Source of the DNA: Chloroflexota bacterium
Lineage (GTDB): Bacteria > Chloroflexota > Anaerolineae > Anaerolineales > Anaerolineaceae
Length of the DNA: 64,000 nucleotides
Direction of reading: 5' to 3'
NCBI GenBank assembly: GCA_029561345.1
Contig: JAKQJC010000065.1
Location: 1-64,000, forward strand
How positions within the stretch are numbered: the stretch's first letter is position 1; the number at the start of each line of letters is the position of its first letter. Below the pieces are notes generated by a model. It did no database searches and had not been told where the DNA came from. It worked only from the letters and a program-made list of their open reading frames with translations. The translations under genes and the position numbers were made by a program. This document shows positions 32,980-41,842 of this stretch, piece after piece.

Positions 32980-34571
32980 GGCCTGCTCCCGCTGGTTTGC
33001 AGCCAGGCCAGGTAATTGGTGTAGCGCTGGTGCAGGTATTTAAGCTTGAGGATATCTTCGGCCAGGCTGCCGTAGAGTTTGCGTCCCTTGCTCCATTCGC
33101 CCAGCAGGCGTTCGATTTTCACCAGGCGGGCGCGCACGGCGGCTTCGTTCAGCCCGCTGAGGCCCAGGGCAAATTCGCTTTCCAGCTCTGTCAGCGGATC
33201 GGCGTTATCCATATCCAGGCGGTCATATTCGGCGCAGGCCAGGTCAAACAGGCGGCGGATCCAGCCGATGCGGTCAATGCGGTAAAGGCCCTGTCCGGGG
33301 GCTTCGAAGAATGGCGCATCGGGGTCGGGGGTCAGCTTGTCGTGCAGCACAAAGGGGATGATCTGACGCAGGTCTTCGAGGCTGACGCTGCCGTTGCCGC
33401 GGAAATAGGCCAGGGCCTTGGCAAAAACCATCACGGTCATCAGCGAGCGCACCGAGAGGCCGTTTTGCGTCTGCACGCCAATATCCTTGAGGCGGTCGCG
33501 CCCGCTTTCACCGGCGGTCACCTGGTGATAGGGCTGGCCGGAGAGCTTGAGGGTATCTTTGGATTGGTATTCCATCAGCTCGGCAGCCGGTTCGCAGAAT
33601 TCAAACTGCGCGGCAAAGAATTCCAGGCGGCGGCGCACCGCCACGGGCAGTTCAAGGGTCAGAATTTCGCGGTTCAGGCGTTCCAGCTCGGCCACGGTGA
33701 AGATGATGTGCGCCGGCACCACCTCTTCGGGGCGCACGCCGGTTTCAATGCGTTCCAGCAGGTCGTTGAGGAAGCGGGTGTTGAAGGGCAGGGCCTTGAC
33801 TACAATGTCGATGCGGTCGCGCAGGGCTTCAATGACCGGGTAGGTGCCGCCGCCGGCGTCGTCGTTGGCGGTCAGGTACCAGGCAGCTTCCGGGCATTCG
33901 TAGACATGGTCAAGAATTTCAGCGTAATTATCGCCCATGACGGTCAGTAGGGCCGACTGGGTGCGGGTGGGAATGCGGTTGTATTCGTCGATGATTTTGA
34001 CGCGCATGCCCAGCCATTTGCGCCACGAAATGCGGATATCTTCCATCTTCTGGGCGTTCACCAGGTCTGCCGGAAGGGGGTTGCCCAGCAGGTCTGAGAT
34101 GGTCATTTGGGGCTGGCCGTGCTGCATGCCGCGGCGCACCTCTTTGAGCGAATAACCGGCCAGCAGGCCCATGAGGACGGCGCTGGAGGTTTTGCCGCGC
34201 CCGGGACCGCCCACCAGCAGGCAGCGCCGCCGCACGGCAAAGTTCAGCAGAGGCATCAGCACAAAGCTCGAATAGCTTTGCGCAGAGGGCAGGCGCACCT
34301 GGGTTTTGCTGTCGCCAAAGGTGAAGCTGGCAAAAGGCCCGTTGTGATACTCGATATCATAGTGCGGGCTGATGACGGCATGGTTAACGATCCAGAAATA
34401 GGCCTGGCGCAGCTTTTCATCGAGGGCGGTTTCATCTTCGGGGCGGGTTTCCACGTTGGCCACCGGCCCTTCGTAAAGGCTGGCAACATCAAAATCCACC
34501 CGGTTCTGCTGGCGCAGCGGGTTGGTGGGGCTGGCCGAGATGTGCTGGTAGGGAATTTTATCGGGGGTCAT
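32976..34571 (-). CDS. MoxR-family AAA+ ATPase
   Basis: 531 residues. The Walker A is GGPGRGKT (121-128). The MoxR-type Walker B is IIDEYNRIPTRTQSALL (DEYNR 195-199). Sensor 1 lies in LTANDDAGGGTYP, and the arginine finger region is EALRDRID. The 110-residue N-terminal part (SLYEGPVANVETRPEDE) is unlike short MoxR proteins and may bind partners. AAGGAGAAGC sets the ATG at 34571; an upstream in-frame ATG at 34625 lacks a site. First gene of the three-gene operon. Confidence 0.88.
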   Translation of the reverse strand: MTPDKIPYQHISASPTNPLRQQNRVDFDVASLYEGPVANVETRPEDETALDEKLRQAYFWIVNHAVISPHYDIEYHNGPFASFTFGDSKTQVRLPSAQSYSSFVLMPLLNFAVRRRCLLVGGPGRGKTSSAVLMGLLAGYSLKEVRRGMQHGQPQMTISDLLGNPLPADLVNAQKMEDIRISWRKWLGMRVKIIDEYNRIPTRTQSALLTVMGDNYAEILDHVYECPEAAWYLTANDDAGGGTYPVIEALRDRIDIVVKALPFNTRFLNDLLERIETGVRPEEVVPAHIIFTVAELERLNREILTLELPVAVRRRLEFFAAQFEFCEPAAELMEYQSKDTLKLSGQPYHQVTAGESGRDRLKDIGVQTQNGLSVRSLMTVMVFAKALAYFRGNGSVSLEDLRQIIPFVLHDKLTPDPDAPFFEAPGQGLYRIDRIGWIRRLFDLACAEYDRLDMDNADPLTELESEFALGLSGLNEAAVRARLVKIERLLGEWSKGRKLYGSLAEDILKLKYLHQRYTNYLAWLQTSGSRP

Positions 34572-34789
34572 GCTTCTCCTTTGACCGGATGGCTTTGGGG
34601 GCAAAGAACGCCAAGAAACAGCCAAAGAGATTGACCGCTTCTTCTCTGCTTCTTTTTCTTCCTTCGCGTTCTTAGCGGTTTAAAAAATGACGTGACTGAG
34701 CAGAGCCTTTTCTCGCTGCGGCAGTTACCCTAATTTTACATCCATATCGCGTTTTGTGGAAAATTGCCTGAGTGGGGCGGGCTGATGGG

Positions 34790-34818
34790 TTGGCATCTTC
34801 GGCCCGTCTCTATATAAT
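34790..34818 (+). promoter_or_regulatory. Upstream promoter P1 of the DHOD-like gene
   Basis: TTGGCA (34790-34795), 17-bp spacer, TATAAT (34813-34818), giving a leader of about 175 nt. Confidence 0.65.
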
Positions 34819-34907
34819 AAGAGAGGCACGCTCCGCATTTTCTGTAGATGATGTTGGGCTGCGGTTCAAAAATTCGGATAAATTTTATCGCAATTCTAAC
34901 AATTGCG

Positions 34908-34916
34908 TGCTATACT
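34908..34916 (+). promoter_or_regulatory. Extended -10 promoter P2 of the DHOD-like gene
   Basis: TGCTATACT (TGN-TATACT) at 34908-34916, 84 bp before the ATG. Confidence 0.5.
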
Positions 34917-34999
34917 GTTAACATCAATCAATTATCACAGGGTCTGCGGCGGAAAATCCGCCCGCCCTGGTTCCAGAAAAATCATGAAAAGGAGTTGAC

Positions 35000-36001
35000 A
35001 TGGCTGACCTGAGCACCTCATACCTGGGCCTGTTCCTGAAAAATCCCGTGGTGGCTGCTGCCTCCCCGCTGTCAAAATCACTGGATGGACTGCGCCGCCT
35101 TGAAGACGGCGGCGTTTCTGCCGTTGTGCTGTATTCGCTTTTTGAAGAACAAATCACGCATGAAAGCAATGCGCTCAATCATTTTCTCACCTACGGCACC
35201 GACAGTTTCGCGGAAGCCCTGTCCTATTTCCCCGATCTGGGCAAGTATAATATCGGTCCCGAAGCCTACCTGGAGCTGATCCAGAAGGGACACGAAACCC
35301 TGAAAATCCCCATCATCGGCAGTTTGAACGGTATTTCAGCGGGCGGCTGGGTGGATTACGCCAAAAAGATCCAGGAGGCGGGCGCAGATGCCCTGGAATT
35401 GAACATGTACTACGTGCCGACGGATATCAACCTCAACGCCGGCGAACTGGAGAAGACTTATGTGGAATTGGTGCGCGAGGTGACCGGCCGGGTGAGCATT
35501 CCGGTGGCGGTGAAGCTCAGCCCCTATTTCTCGGCTCTGCCCAATTTTGCCCGGCGCCTGGTGGATGCCGGGGCGAGCGGTCTGGTGATGTTCAACCGCT
35601 TTGTGCAGCCTGATCTGGATATCGAGACGCTGGACATTAAACCGGCGATGGCATTGAGCACCTCCAGCGAGCTGCTTCTGCCGCTGCGCTGGACCGCCAT
35701 CCTTTACCGCCGCCTGAACGCCGACCTGGCCGTGACGGGTGGGGTGCACACGGCGCCGGATGTGGTGAAGGCAGTGATGGCCGGGGCTGCGGTGACGCAG
35801 CTGGCCTCCGAACTGATTTCCGGCGGCGCCGGGCGCGCCGGGGCGATTGCCGCGGAGCTTTCAGACTGGATGGACCGCTTTGAATATAAATCAATCCAGC
35901 AGATGCGCGGCAGCATGAGCCAGAAGGCTGTGGCCGAGCCGGCGGCTTATGAACGCGCCAATTACATGAGGGCGCTCACCAGCTACGACAACCGGCATTA
36001 G
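35000..36001 (+). CDS. Dihydroorotate dehydrogenase-like flavoprotein
   Basis: 333 residues, TIM-barrel of the PyrD class 1 family: NPVVAAASPLSKS, PIIGSLNGIS, GADALELNMYY, VPVAVKLSPY-type strand, and a C-terminal phosphate-binding TGGVHTAPDVVKAVMAGA. In true class 1 enzymes the ELN strand is followed by SCPN with a catalytic Cys. Here it reads YYVPTD, so orotate synthesis is unlikely. Such paralogues are usually annotated DHOD-like and often sit near pyruvate:ferredoxin oxidoreductase, which is not here. AAAAGGAG supports the start. Confidence 0.85.
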   Translation: MADLSTSYLGLFLKNPVVAAASPLSKSLDGLRRLEDGGVSAVVLYSLFEEQITHESNALNHFLTYGTDSFAEALSYFPDLGKYNIGPEAYLELIQKGHETLKIPIIGSLNGISAGGWVDYAKKIQEAGADALELNMYYVPTDINLNAGELEKTYVELVREVTGRVSIPVAVKLSPYFSALPNFARRLVDAGASGLVMFNRFVQPDLDIETLDIKPAMALSTSSELLLPLRWTAILYRRLNADLAVTGGVHTAPDVVKAVMAGAAVTQLASELISGGAGRAGAIAAELSDWMDRFEYKSIQQMRGSMSQKAVAEPAAYERANYMRALTSYDNRH

Positions 36002-36014
36002 AAATTTAAAATAA

Positions 36015-36054
36015 AACACCACCCCGTGGCAATTGTCCACCGGGTGGTGTTTTT
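36015..36054. terminator. Terminator between DHOD-like and mrr genes
   Basis: Stem AACACCACCCCGTGG (36015-36029) / CCACCGGGTGGTGTT (36037-36051) with T-run on the plus strand and an A-rich flank on the other, so probably bidirectional. Confidence 0.85.
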
Positions 36055-36061
36055 AATCCCA

Positions 36062-36982
36062 TCACTGATTATTAAAATAATCCGAATCAATGCGCTTCAA
36101 TTTATAGGTCATCACCTGTGTGACGCCAATATCATAATCCACCATCAACTCTGCCAGACGTTTCCCATCAATAAGAATGATCTTATAGTCAATTTGGGAA
36201 ACAAAGCCAATGGCATCGTTGGAAAAATAGGATGTGGTGATGAAGACGCCTTTTTTAGCCTTCTTGCCCATTAAAGCGCCGACAAATTTCTGTATCTCCG
36301 GGCGGCCGACCACGCCATCCCAACGTTTGGCTTGAATATAGATATTATCCAACCCCAGGCGGTCCTCATCAATGATCCCATCAATACCGCCGTCGCCTGT
36401 TTGTCCAACAGCCCGTCCGGCTTCTTTTCTGGAGCCGCCGTAGCCCATATTTACCAACAGATCCACCACCAGTCGTTCGAAGAAGGATGGGGGACAGTTC
36501 TTAATATGGGTCAATAAATCTTCGTAGAGGTCATCACGAATTTCCTGATAGGCATCTTCCAGAGTTTCCTCAGGGGTTTTCACATTGATAATTTCAGATT
36601 CCGGTGTTGGATTTGGTAGCGGAGCGGTATTTTTAGGCCTGCGAGTTCTAAACTCAACAAATTCCTCAAATTGTAGAAGGTAATCGTTATCAATCTTGGA
36701 AAGGTTCTTTTTCAGGGTTTCCTTGCCTCGCTCAGTAATTTGACTATATGATCGGCGTGTTCTTTTAATTAAACTGGCTTTGGCAAGGAAAGTGCTCGCC
36801 CATTGAATACGATTAGTAAAAACGGTTTGTTTTCCGCTGGGAAGCAGTTCATCAAGATCTTGCTGAGTTAGACTATACTCTTTTGCCAATACCTCAAAAA
36901 TTTCATGAATGGAATGTTCCTTACCATCTTTGAGTACTTGCAATATGGGTAGCATGAAAGTTTGGAATTGTGGAATGGGCAT
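36062..36982 (-). CDS. mrr: Mrr-type restriction endonuclease
   Basis: 306 residues. An N-terminal Mrr_N winged-helix DNA-binding region (1-95) is followed by a C-terminal Mrr catalytic domain: FFERLVVDLLVNMGYGG (E169), TGDGGIDG (D197/D201) and IYIQAKRW (Q217, K219). All PD-(D/E)XK residues are present. Mrr cuts methylated DNA as a type IV enzyme. It is an orphan with no methylase nearby, AT-richer than its neighbours, and isolated between a terminator and its own start, consistent with horizontal gain. CAGGAGA supports the start. Confidence 0.93.
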   Translation of the reverse strand: MPIPQFQTFMLPILQVLKDGKEHSIHEIFEVLAKEYSLTQQDLDELLPSGKQTVFTNRIQWASTFLAKASLIKRTRRSYSQITERGKETLKKNLSKIDNDYLLQFEEFVEFRTRRPKNTAPLPNPTPESEIINVKTPEETLEDAYQEIRDDLYEDLLTHIKNCPPSFFERLVVDLLVNMGYGGSRKEAGRAVGQTGDGGIDGIIDEDRLGLDNIYIQAKRWDGVVGRPEIQKFVGALMGKKAKKGVFITTSYFSNDAIGFVSQIDYKIILIDGKRLAELMVDYDIGVTQVMTYKLKRIDSDYFNNQ

Positions 36983-37074
36983 AGAGGTTCTCCTGAGGAA
37001 GATTTACATTACCCATTATAGGACCAGTCAGTTATTCGCACAAGCATGCCCCTCTCAAACCATCTCTCTAAACT

Positions 37075-37103
37075 TTGCAAAATTTGATGTGATCGTCTAT
37101 AAT
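37075..37103 (+). promoter_or_regulatory. Promoter of tupA
   Basis: TTGCAA (37075-37080), 17-bp spacer, TATAAT (37098-37103), 44 bp before the ATG. Confidence 0.7.
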
Positions 37104-37146
37104 GCATTTATACGGTTACAAACATACAGTTTGAATGGAGAAAAGG

Positions 37147-38019
37147 ATGAAAAAGCTGCTTTACCTGTTGATCATATCAACCCTTTTGCTTTCGGCCTGC
37201 ACGGCTCCCACGGCTGCCCCCACGGCCTCGCCAACCATGGCGCCCACCGAAGCCCCAAAACCGGCCAATGTTGAGCTGATTTTGGCCACCACCACCTCCA
37301 CCCGCGATTCCGGCCTGCTGGATGTGCTGCTGCCGCTGTTCCAGGAAAAAACCGGCTACAACGTCAAGATGGTGGCTGTGGGCAGCGGTCAGGCGCTGAA
37401 GATGGGCGAGGAAGGCAATGCGGATGTGCTGCTGGTGCATTCCCCGGCTGCCGAAAAGACCCTGATGGACAACGGTTTTGGCAAGGAGCGCCTGCTGGTG
37501 ATGCACAACGATTTTATTATTGTCGGCCCCAAGGATGACCCTGCCAAAATTAAAGGCAGCGCCACGGCTGTTGAAGCCTTCAAGAAGATTGCCGACGCCA
37601 AAGCCACCTTTGTTTCGCGCGCGGATGATTCTGGCACCCACAAAATGGAATTGAGCCTGTGGAAATCGGCCGGCATTGAACCCGCGGGCGATTGGTATCT
37701 GCAGTCGGGGCAGGGCATGGGCGAAACCCTGCGCATTACAACGGAAAAAGCCGGTTATACCCTTTCAGACCGGGCCACTTACCTGGCCCAGAGCAGCACG
37801 CTTCAGCTTGAGGTGCTGGTGGAAGGCGACAAGGCCCTCCTGAACATTTACCATGTCATCACGGTCAACCCCGATAAATGGCCCAAGGTGAACGATGCCG
37901 GGGCCAAAGCTTTTGCCGATTTTCTGGTTTCGCCTGAAATTCAAAAGGTGATTGAAGCCTTTGGCAAAGACAAATACGGGCAATCGCTGTTCTTCCCGGA
38001 TGCCGGCAAGCCGGAATAA
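37147..38019 (+). CDS. tupA: Tungstate ABC transporter substrate-binding lipoprotein
   Basis: 290 residues. Lipobox LLLSAC (C18), then a mature protein with the TupA signature ILATTTSTRDSGLLDVLLP, GSGQALKMGEEG, DDSGTHKMELSLW and GMGETLRIT. TTTST loops bind tungstate or molybdate oxyanions; TupA is highly tungstate-selective. Tungsten would serve aldehyde:ferredoxin-type enzymes. GGAGAAAAGG sets the start at 37147. A terminator after it separates it from tupBC. Confidence 0.92.
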   Translation: MKKLLYLLIISTLLLSACTAPTAAPTASPTMAPTEAPKPANVELILATTTSTRDSGLLDVLLPLFQEKTGYNVKMVAVGSGQALKMGEEGNADVLLVHSPAAEKTLMDNGFGKERLLVMHNDFIIVGPKDDPAKIKGSATAVEAFKKIADAKATFVSRADDSGTHKMELSLWKSAGIEPAGDWYLQSGQGMGETLRITTEKAGYTLSDRATYLAQSSTLQLEVLVEGDKALLNIYHVITVNPDKWPKVNDAGAKAFADFLVSPEIQKVIEAFGKDKYGQSLFFPDAGKPE

Positions 38020-38037
38020 ACCTGCCTGAGCCAGACC

Positions 38038-38070
38038 AGCCAGCCGGCATCACAACCGGCTGGCTTTTTT
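38038..38070 (+). terminator. Terminator between tupA and tupB
   Basis: 9-bp stem GCCAGCCGG (38039-38047) / CCGGCTGGC (38056-38064) with T6 after it. It allows more binding protein than permease. Confidence 0.85.
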
Positions 38071-38124
38071 GTCATGGGATATGGCGCCTTCTGCTGTATA
38101 ATTGCCTCACGAGGTACCACGATC

Positions 38125-38823
38125 ATGCAGCTTGTTTGGGATGGATTTGTTAAAGCGTTGCAGCTGTTGTGTTCAGGCGACCCTGAAGTGCTGGGGGTGA
38201 CCCTGCTTTCGCTGCAAATTTCCGGCCTGGCCACCGGCATCAGCCTGCTTATTGGCCTGCCTTTGGGCACCCTGCTGGCCCTGCATGAATTTAAAACCCG
38301 CCGTTTCTGGATCAGCCTGATCAACACCGGCATGGCTTTGCCGCCGGTGGTGGTGGGGCTGGGGGTATCCATTTTCCTCTGGCGCAGCGGTCCCCTGGGC
38401 GACCTGCGCCTGATGTACACTCCCATCGCCATCATCATTGCCCAGACGGTCATTGCTGCTCCGGTGGTTACGGGCCTGACCCTGGCCGCCCTGCAGCAGC
38501 TTAACCCGCGCCTTCAGCTTCAGCTTTTGGGGCTGGGGGCCTCGCGCTGGCAAATGATCTGGCTGCTGTGGCGCGAGGCGCGCTTGCCCCTGCTGGCCGC
38601 CCTGATGGCCGGTTTTGGCAGCGTCATTTCAGAGGTGGGCGCTTCGATGATGGTAGGCGGCAACCTGCGCGGGCAAACCCGCGTGCTCACCACCGCCATT
38701 GTCCTCGAAACCAGCAAGGGCGAATTTGCTGCCGCGCTGGCCCTCAGCATGCTGCTGCTGCTGCTGGCTTACCTGGTGAACCTCTTTCTCACCTGGGTGC
38801 AGCAGCGCCAGAGCAAAGGTTAG
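38125..38823 (+). CDS. tupB: Tungstate ABC transporter permease
   Basis: 232 residues with five to six membrane helices and the coupling-loop motif GLGASRWQMIWLLWREARLP, which contacts the ATPase. The strand FGSVISEVGASMMVGGNL is typical of the ModB/TupB permease. ATG 38125 follows CACGAGGT; an upstream in-frame ATG at 38074 lies inside the leader. It is followed by tupC after 3 bp. Confidence 0.9.
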   Translation: MQLVWDGFVKALQLLCSGDPEVLGVTLLSLQISGLATGISLLIGLPLGTLLALHEFKTRRFWISLINTGMALPPVVVGLGVSIFLWRSGPLGDLRLMYTPIAIIIAQTVIAAPVVTGLTLAALQQLNPRLQLQLLGLGASRWQMIWLLWREARLPLLAALMAGFGSVISEVGASMMVGGNLRGQTRVLTTAIVLETSKGEFAAALALSMLLLLLAYLVNLFLTWVQQRQSKG

Positions 38824-38826
38824 ATC

Positions 38827-39903
38827 ATGGCTTTGCTGGAACTGCAAGACCTCATTTTAAATCGCGGCCGCCAGCCGGTGCTGCATGTGCCGCAGTTGAC
38901 CATTGAAGAAGGCGAAGTGCTGGCTGTCATTGGTCCCAACGGCGCTGGAAAAAGCACCCTGCTGCTGGCGCTGGCCAACCTGCTGCCGCCGGCCGGCGGC
39001 CTCCTGCGGTTTCGCGGCCGCCCGCTGTTGAAAAAAGATGACCTGGATTACCGCCGGCAGATTGGCCTGGTGATGCAGGATCCAATGCTGCTGGATGGCA
39101 GCGTGGCCTATAATGTGGAGACGGGCCTGCGTTTCAGGAAGCTGCCGGCGGCGGAACGCGAGCGCCGCGCCGCCTTCTGGATGGCGCGCCTGGGCATCAC
39201 GGCCCTGGCGGCCCGTCCGGCGGGCAAAATTTCAGGGGGCGAAGCGCAGCGCGCCAGCCTGGCGCGCGCCCTGGCCCTGCAGCCCGCCCTGCTGCTGCTG
39301 GATGAGCCTTTCAGCGCCCTCGATGCCCCCACCCGCTCGGCCCTGCTGGATGATGTGCATACCATTTTCAGCGAACAGCGCCAGACCGCCGTTTTTGTGA
39401 CCCACGATATGCAGGAAGCCCTGGCTTTGGGCAGCCGGGTGGCAGTGCTTCTTAATGGCGGTTTGTGCCAGGTGGGGAAGCCCACCGAGGTGTTCAACAT
39501 GCCCGCCAGCACCGAGGTGGCGGCTTTTGTGGGCATCGAAACCATCCTTCCGGGGCGGGTTCTGGCGGTTGAAGATGGCCTGGCGCGCATTCAGGTGAAC
39601 GGCTGCACTTTTGAGGCCGTGGGCGAGGTAAAGCCCGGCCAGGCGGTTTATATGTGCCTGCGCCCTGAAGATTTTACCCTCCATCCTTCTGATGGAACGG
39701 CGCTTTCAAGCGCCCGCAACCGCCTCAAGGGCCAGATCACCCGTCTGGCGCCTCAGGGACCGCTGGTGCGCGTCAGCGTGGACTGCGGTTTTCCGGTGGT
39801 GGCGCTGATCACCCTGCATTCATCGCGGGAGATGGGCTTGCAGACCGGACAGACCGTCAATCTGAGTTTTAAGGCCAGCGCCGCTCACCTGGTGGCGCAT
39901 TGA
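38827..39903 (+). CDS. tupC: Tungstate ABC transporter ATPase
   Basis: 358 residues. Walker A GPNGAGKS, Q-loop VMQDPML, signature ISGGEAQR, Walker B LLLLDEPFSALD and switch His in VTHDM. A C-terminal 130-residue TOBE-like module (ETILPGRVLAVEDG, AVYMCLRPEDFTL) may bind oxyanion for feedback control, as in ModC. Cotranscribed with tupB. Confidence 0.92.
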   Translation: MALLELQDLILNRGRQPVLHVPQLTIEEGEVLAVIGPNGAGKSTLLLALANLLPPAGGLLRFRGRPLLKKDDLDYRRQIGLVMQDPMLLDGSVAYNVETGLRFRKLPAAERERRAAFWMARLGITALAARPAGKISGGEAQRASLARALALQPALLLLDEPFSALDAPTRSALLDDVHTIFSEQRQTAVFVTHDMQEALALGSRVAVLLNGGLCQVGKPTEVFNMPASTEVAAFVGIETILPGRVLAVEDGLARIQVNGCTFEAVGEVKPGQAVYMCLRPEDFTLHPSDGTALSSARNRLKGQITRLAPQGPLVRVSVDCGFPVVALITLHSSREMGLQTGQTVNLSFKASAAHLVAH

Positions 39904-39926
39904 GATGGATGACGAATGGAGAAAAA

Positions 39927-40160
39927 ATGAGAATTCTGGATAAATCTGGAAGAACCTTAAATTCTATTCTTCTGATGCTGACGCCAGAAGAAGCCGAGGA
40001 ATTAATCGGCAGCCTCGAATCACTGGATCCGTCTCAGGGCAATCATTCACACATAAATGACATCAACTATACCCGGGAAATCACCGTGGCCATCTATACG
40101 CCTGACAATTTGAAGTTCTTTTCTCAGGACGTTCGCAAGGCGATCGAGACGGAATATTGA
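39927..40160 (+). CDS. Small protein of unknown function
   Basis: 77 residues, from an ATG with GGAG upstream (an earlier in-frame ATG at 39900 overlaps the tupC stop). The sequence has an N-terminal strand (MRILDKSGRTLNSIL), a helix with EEAEELIGSLESLD and a C-terminal strand (REITVAIYTPDNLKFF). It looks like a small alpha/beta protein with acidic patches. Unknown family. It precedes the 359-residue gene and may form a pair with it. Confidence 0.6.
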   Translation: MRILDKSGRTLNSILLMLTPEEAEELIGSLESLDPSQGNHSHINDINYTREITVAIYTPDNLKFFSQDVRKAIETEY

Positions 40161-40223
40161 AATTAAAACCGCAGGACCATTGCCAGGTTGGCGGCCTTTT
40201 GATTATGGAACAGGAGCCATCAA

Positions 40224-41303
40224 ATGATCAGCCTCACTTATGATGCCAGCGCCCTGACTGCCTGGAAAGATGACCTCACCATTCCCACCCTGGGAGCCGA
40301 TCTGGTGAGAGATACCCTGTTTAAATGCCCGGTCCGCTTCAGGGTGGACGAAGTGGACCTTTTTGAAATTCCTGAAGGCCGGGCAGCCATCATCACTGAA
40401 GCCCTCTCCCTGCCGGAAGGGACCCGCGGCGATGGCTGGCTGGTGCTGCCCCTTATCCTTTTTGCCGATACTGGTTTAGAAACGGCAAAGAAATTATGGC
40501 GCAGCCGTGAAACGAAATATCCGTACATTGTATACAAAAGAGTGCCGTCCAGCAAAACGGAATATCTGCGTCTGGGGCGCACCCGCGCTCACCTCCGTTT
40601 TTCGCCCGTCGATGAAATGGTGGAGGTCTTTTCTAGTATTAACGGATATTCGGTCACAGTTGGCAAGCTGGAATTATTTGATACTTTTCGGGATTTTATC
40701 ATCCGGGTCAGGGCAGATTTGACCCGCGAGGTGCCGCTGCTGATGGAGCATGGGAAATGGGGATACTGGCTGAAAATCATTGAGCCTGAGAGAATGGAAC
40801 CTGAATTGATGTCCAAACCTGAATTGATTCCCCCAAAAGTTGTGGTTAAAAGCCCGGCCGGGGGATCAATCAACCCTAATGACCTGATTCCTGAATTAAA
40901 CGAATGGAATGAGGGGCAGGGGGTTGATATAAAAGATTGGATCAATATGCTAGGAAGCTACCAGCACGCCATTGCTTACAGCTTTTTATTATGGCCGGAT
41001 TTTGTGGAGTTCAATGATTGCGTTTTTCTGGCTTCAAAATTTGACATGGACTATGTCTGGGATTTGCTTTTGGAGCGGCGTGGAAAACCGTCAGATGTGG
41101 AAACGTGGGTCAATGAAATTGATTTTGGTGACAATATTTTCCCAAATGATAAAGAAGCCACTCAAGAGCAGGTGTTATATCTGGCCAGAAAATTGAGGGA
41201 TATCTGGACCTACCGGCTGCAGCATGATTTTCCCGAACGCAAGTTTGTGGTTGAGCTGGATGAACCTTCCCTGGTGCTGACCTTTTACCAGCCGCGGGAG
41301 TGA
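40224..41303 (+). CDS. Protein of unknown function, 359 residues
   Basis: A soluble protein. Visible are a mixed alpha/beta N-terminus (SLTYDASALTAWKDDL), a Pro/Glu linker near 200-220 (EPERMEPELMSKPELIPPK), and a C-terminal half with YSFLLWPDFVEFNDCVFLA and a DYVWDLLLERRGKP helix, of a kind found in many uncharacterised bacterial proteins. Its composition is a little more AT-rich than the neighbours. No catalytic motif is recognised, so I do not assign function. CAGGAGCC is upstream of the start. Confidence 0.65.
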   Translation: MISLTYDASALTAWKDDLTIPTLGADLVRDTLFKCPVRFRVDEVDLFEIPEGRAAIITEALSLPEGTRGDGWLVLPLILFADTGLETAKKLWRSRETKYPYIVYKRVPSSKTEYLRLGRTRAHLRFSPVDEMVEVFSSINGYSVTVGKLELFDTFRDFIIRVRADLTREVPLLMEHGKWGYWLKIIEPERMEPELMSKPELIPPKVVVKSPAGGSINPNDLIPELNEWNEGQGVDIKDWINMLGSYQHAIAYSFLLWPDFVEFNDCVFLASKFDMDYVWDLLLERRGKPSDVETWVNEIDFGDNIFPNDKEATQEQVLYLARKLRDIWTYRLQHDFPERKFVVELDEPSLVLTFYQPRE

Positions 41304-41462
41304 CTTTACTTTTTCCGTGAAAACCCCGCACGGCTTCTTTTGATCGGGAAGGATGTGACGAAATTCCTTATAAAAATCTCCCCTATTTTTAATGCACTTA
41401 TGATAAACTGAAATAGAATCGTGCATGACTGGGAAAGTCTCAGTTATTAGGAGGATTGTTTT

Positions 41463-41828
41463 ATGACAAAGCTGCTGGTCGCTGATGACGACGTGGATGT
41501 GCGTGACTTTCTGAAGGAAGAACTCAGCAAGGCCGGTTTCACGGTGGTGGTGGTGGGCAACGGCGCCGACGCGGTGGTGGCGGTGGCTGAACAGGCGATC
41601 GATCTGATCGTTCTGGATATGCTGATGCCTGGCCTGGATGGCATCCAGGTGATTCGCGTGCTGCGGAAAATCACGCCCAACATCCCCATTATTGGCCTGA
41701 CCGGCTACGTGGGGCGCGGTTTCATGTCTCAGGCGCTTGAACTGGGCGTGCATATTCTGGGAAAACCTGTGGTGATCCCAGAACTGATTAAAGAAATCAA
41801 TCAGGCTCTTGCAAACAAGAAGAACTGA
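41463..41828 (+). CDS. Stand-alone response-regulator receiver protein
   Basis: 121 residues, receiver domain only. Acidic pocket DDD (8-10), phospho-acceptor D52 in LIVLDMLMPGLDG, Thr/Ser in IIGLTGY and conserved Lys in ILGKPV are all present, so it should accept phosphate. There is no output domain. First of three single-receiver genes before a GAF/cyclase gene; TAGGAGG supports the start. Confidence 0.9.
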   Translation: MTKLLVADDDVDVRDFLKEELSKAGFTVVVVGNGADAVVAVAEQAIDLIVLDMLMPGLDGIQVIRVLRKITPNIPIIGLTGYVGRGFMSQALELGVHILGKPVVIPELIKEINQALANKKN

Positions 41829-41842
41829 TCTGGAGGACTGTT

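Larger units (their letters stand above)
34572..34999. other. 428-bp intergenic region with two promoters and an inverted repeat
   Basis: Near 34600-34680 an AAGAACGCCAAGAA copy and, on the other strand, an AACCGCTAAGAACGCGAAG copy form an inverted pair of a short dispersed-repeat type. No ORF is credible here. The right side holds the two promoters for the dihydroorotate-dehydrogenase-like gene. Confidence 0.5.
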
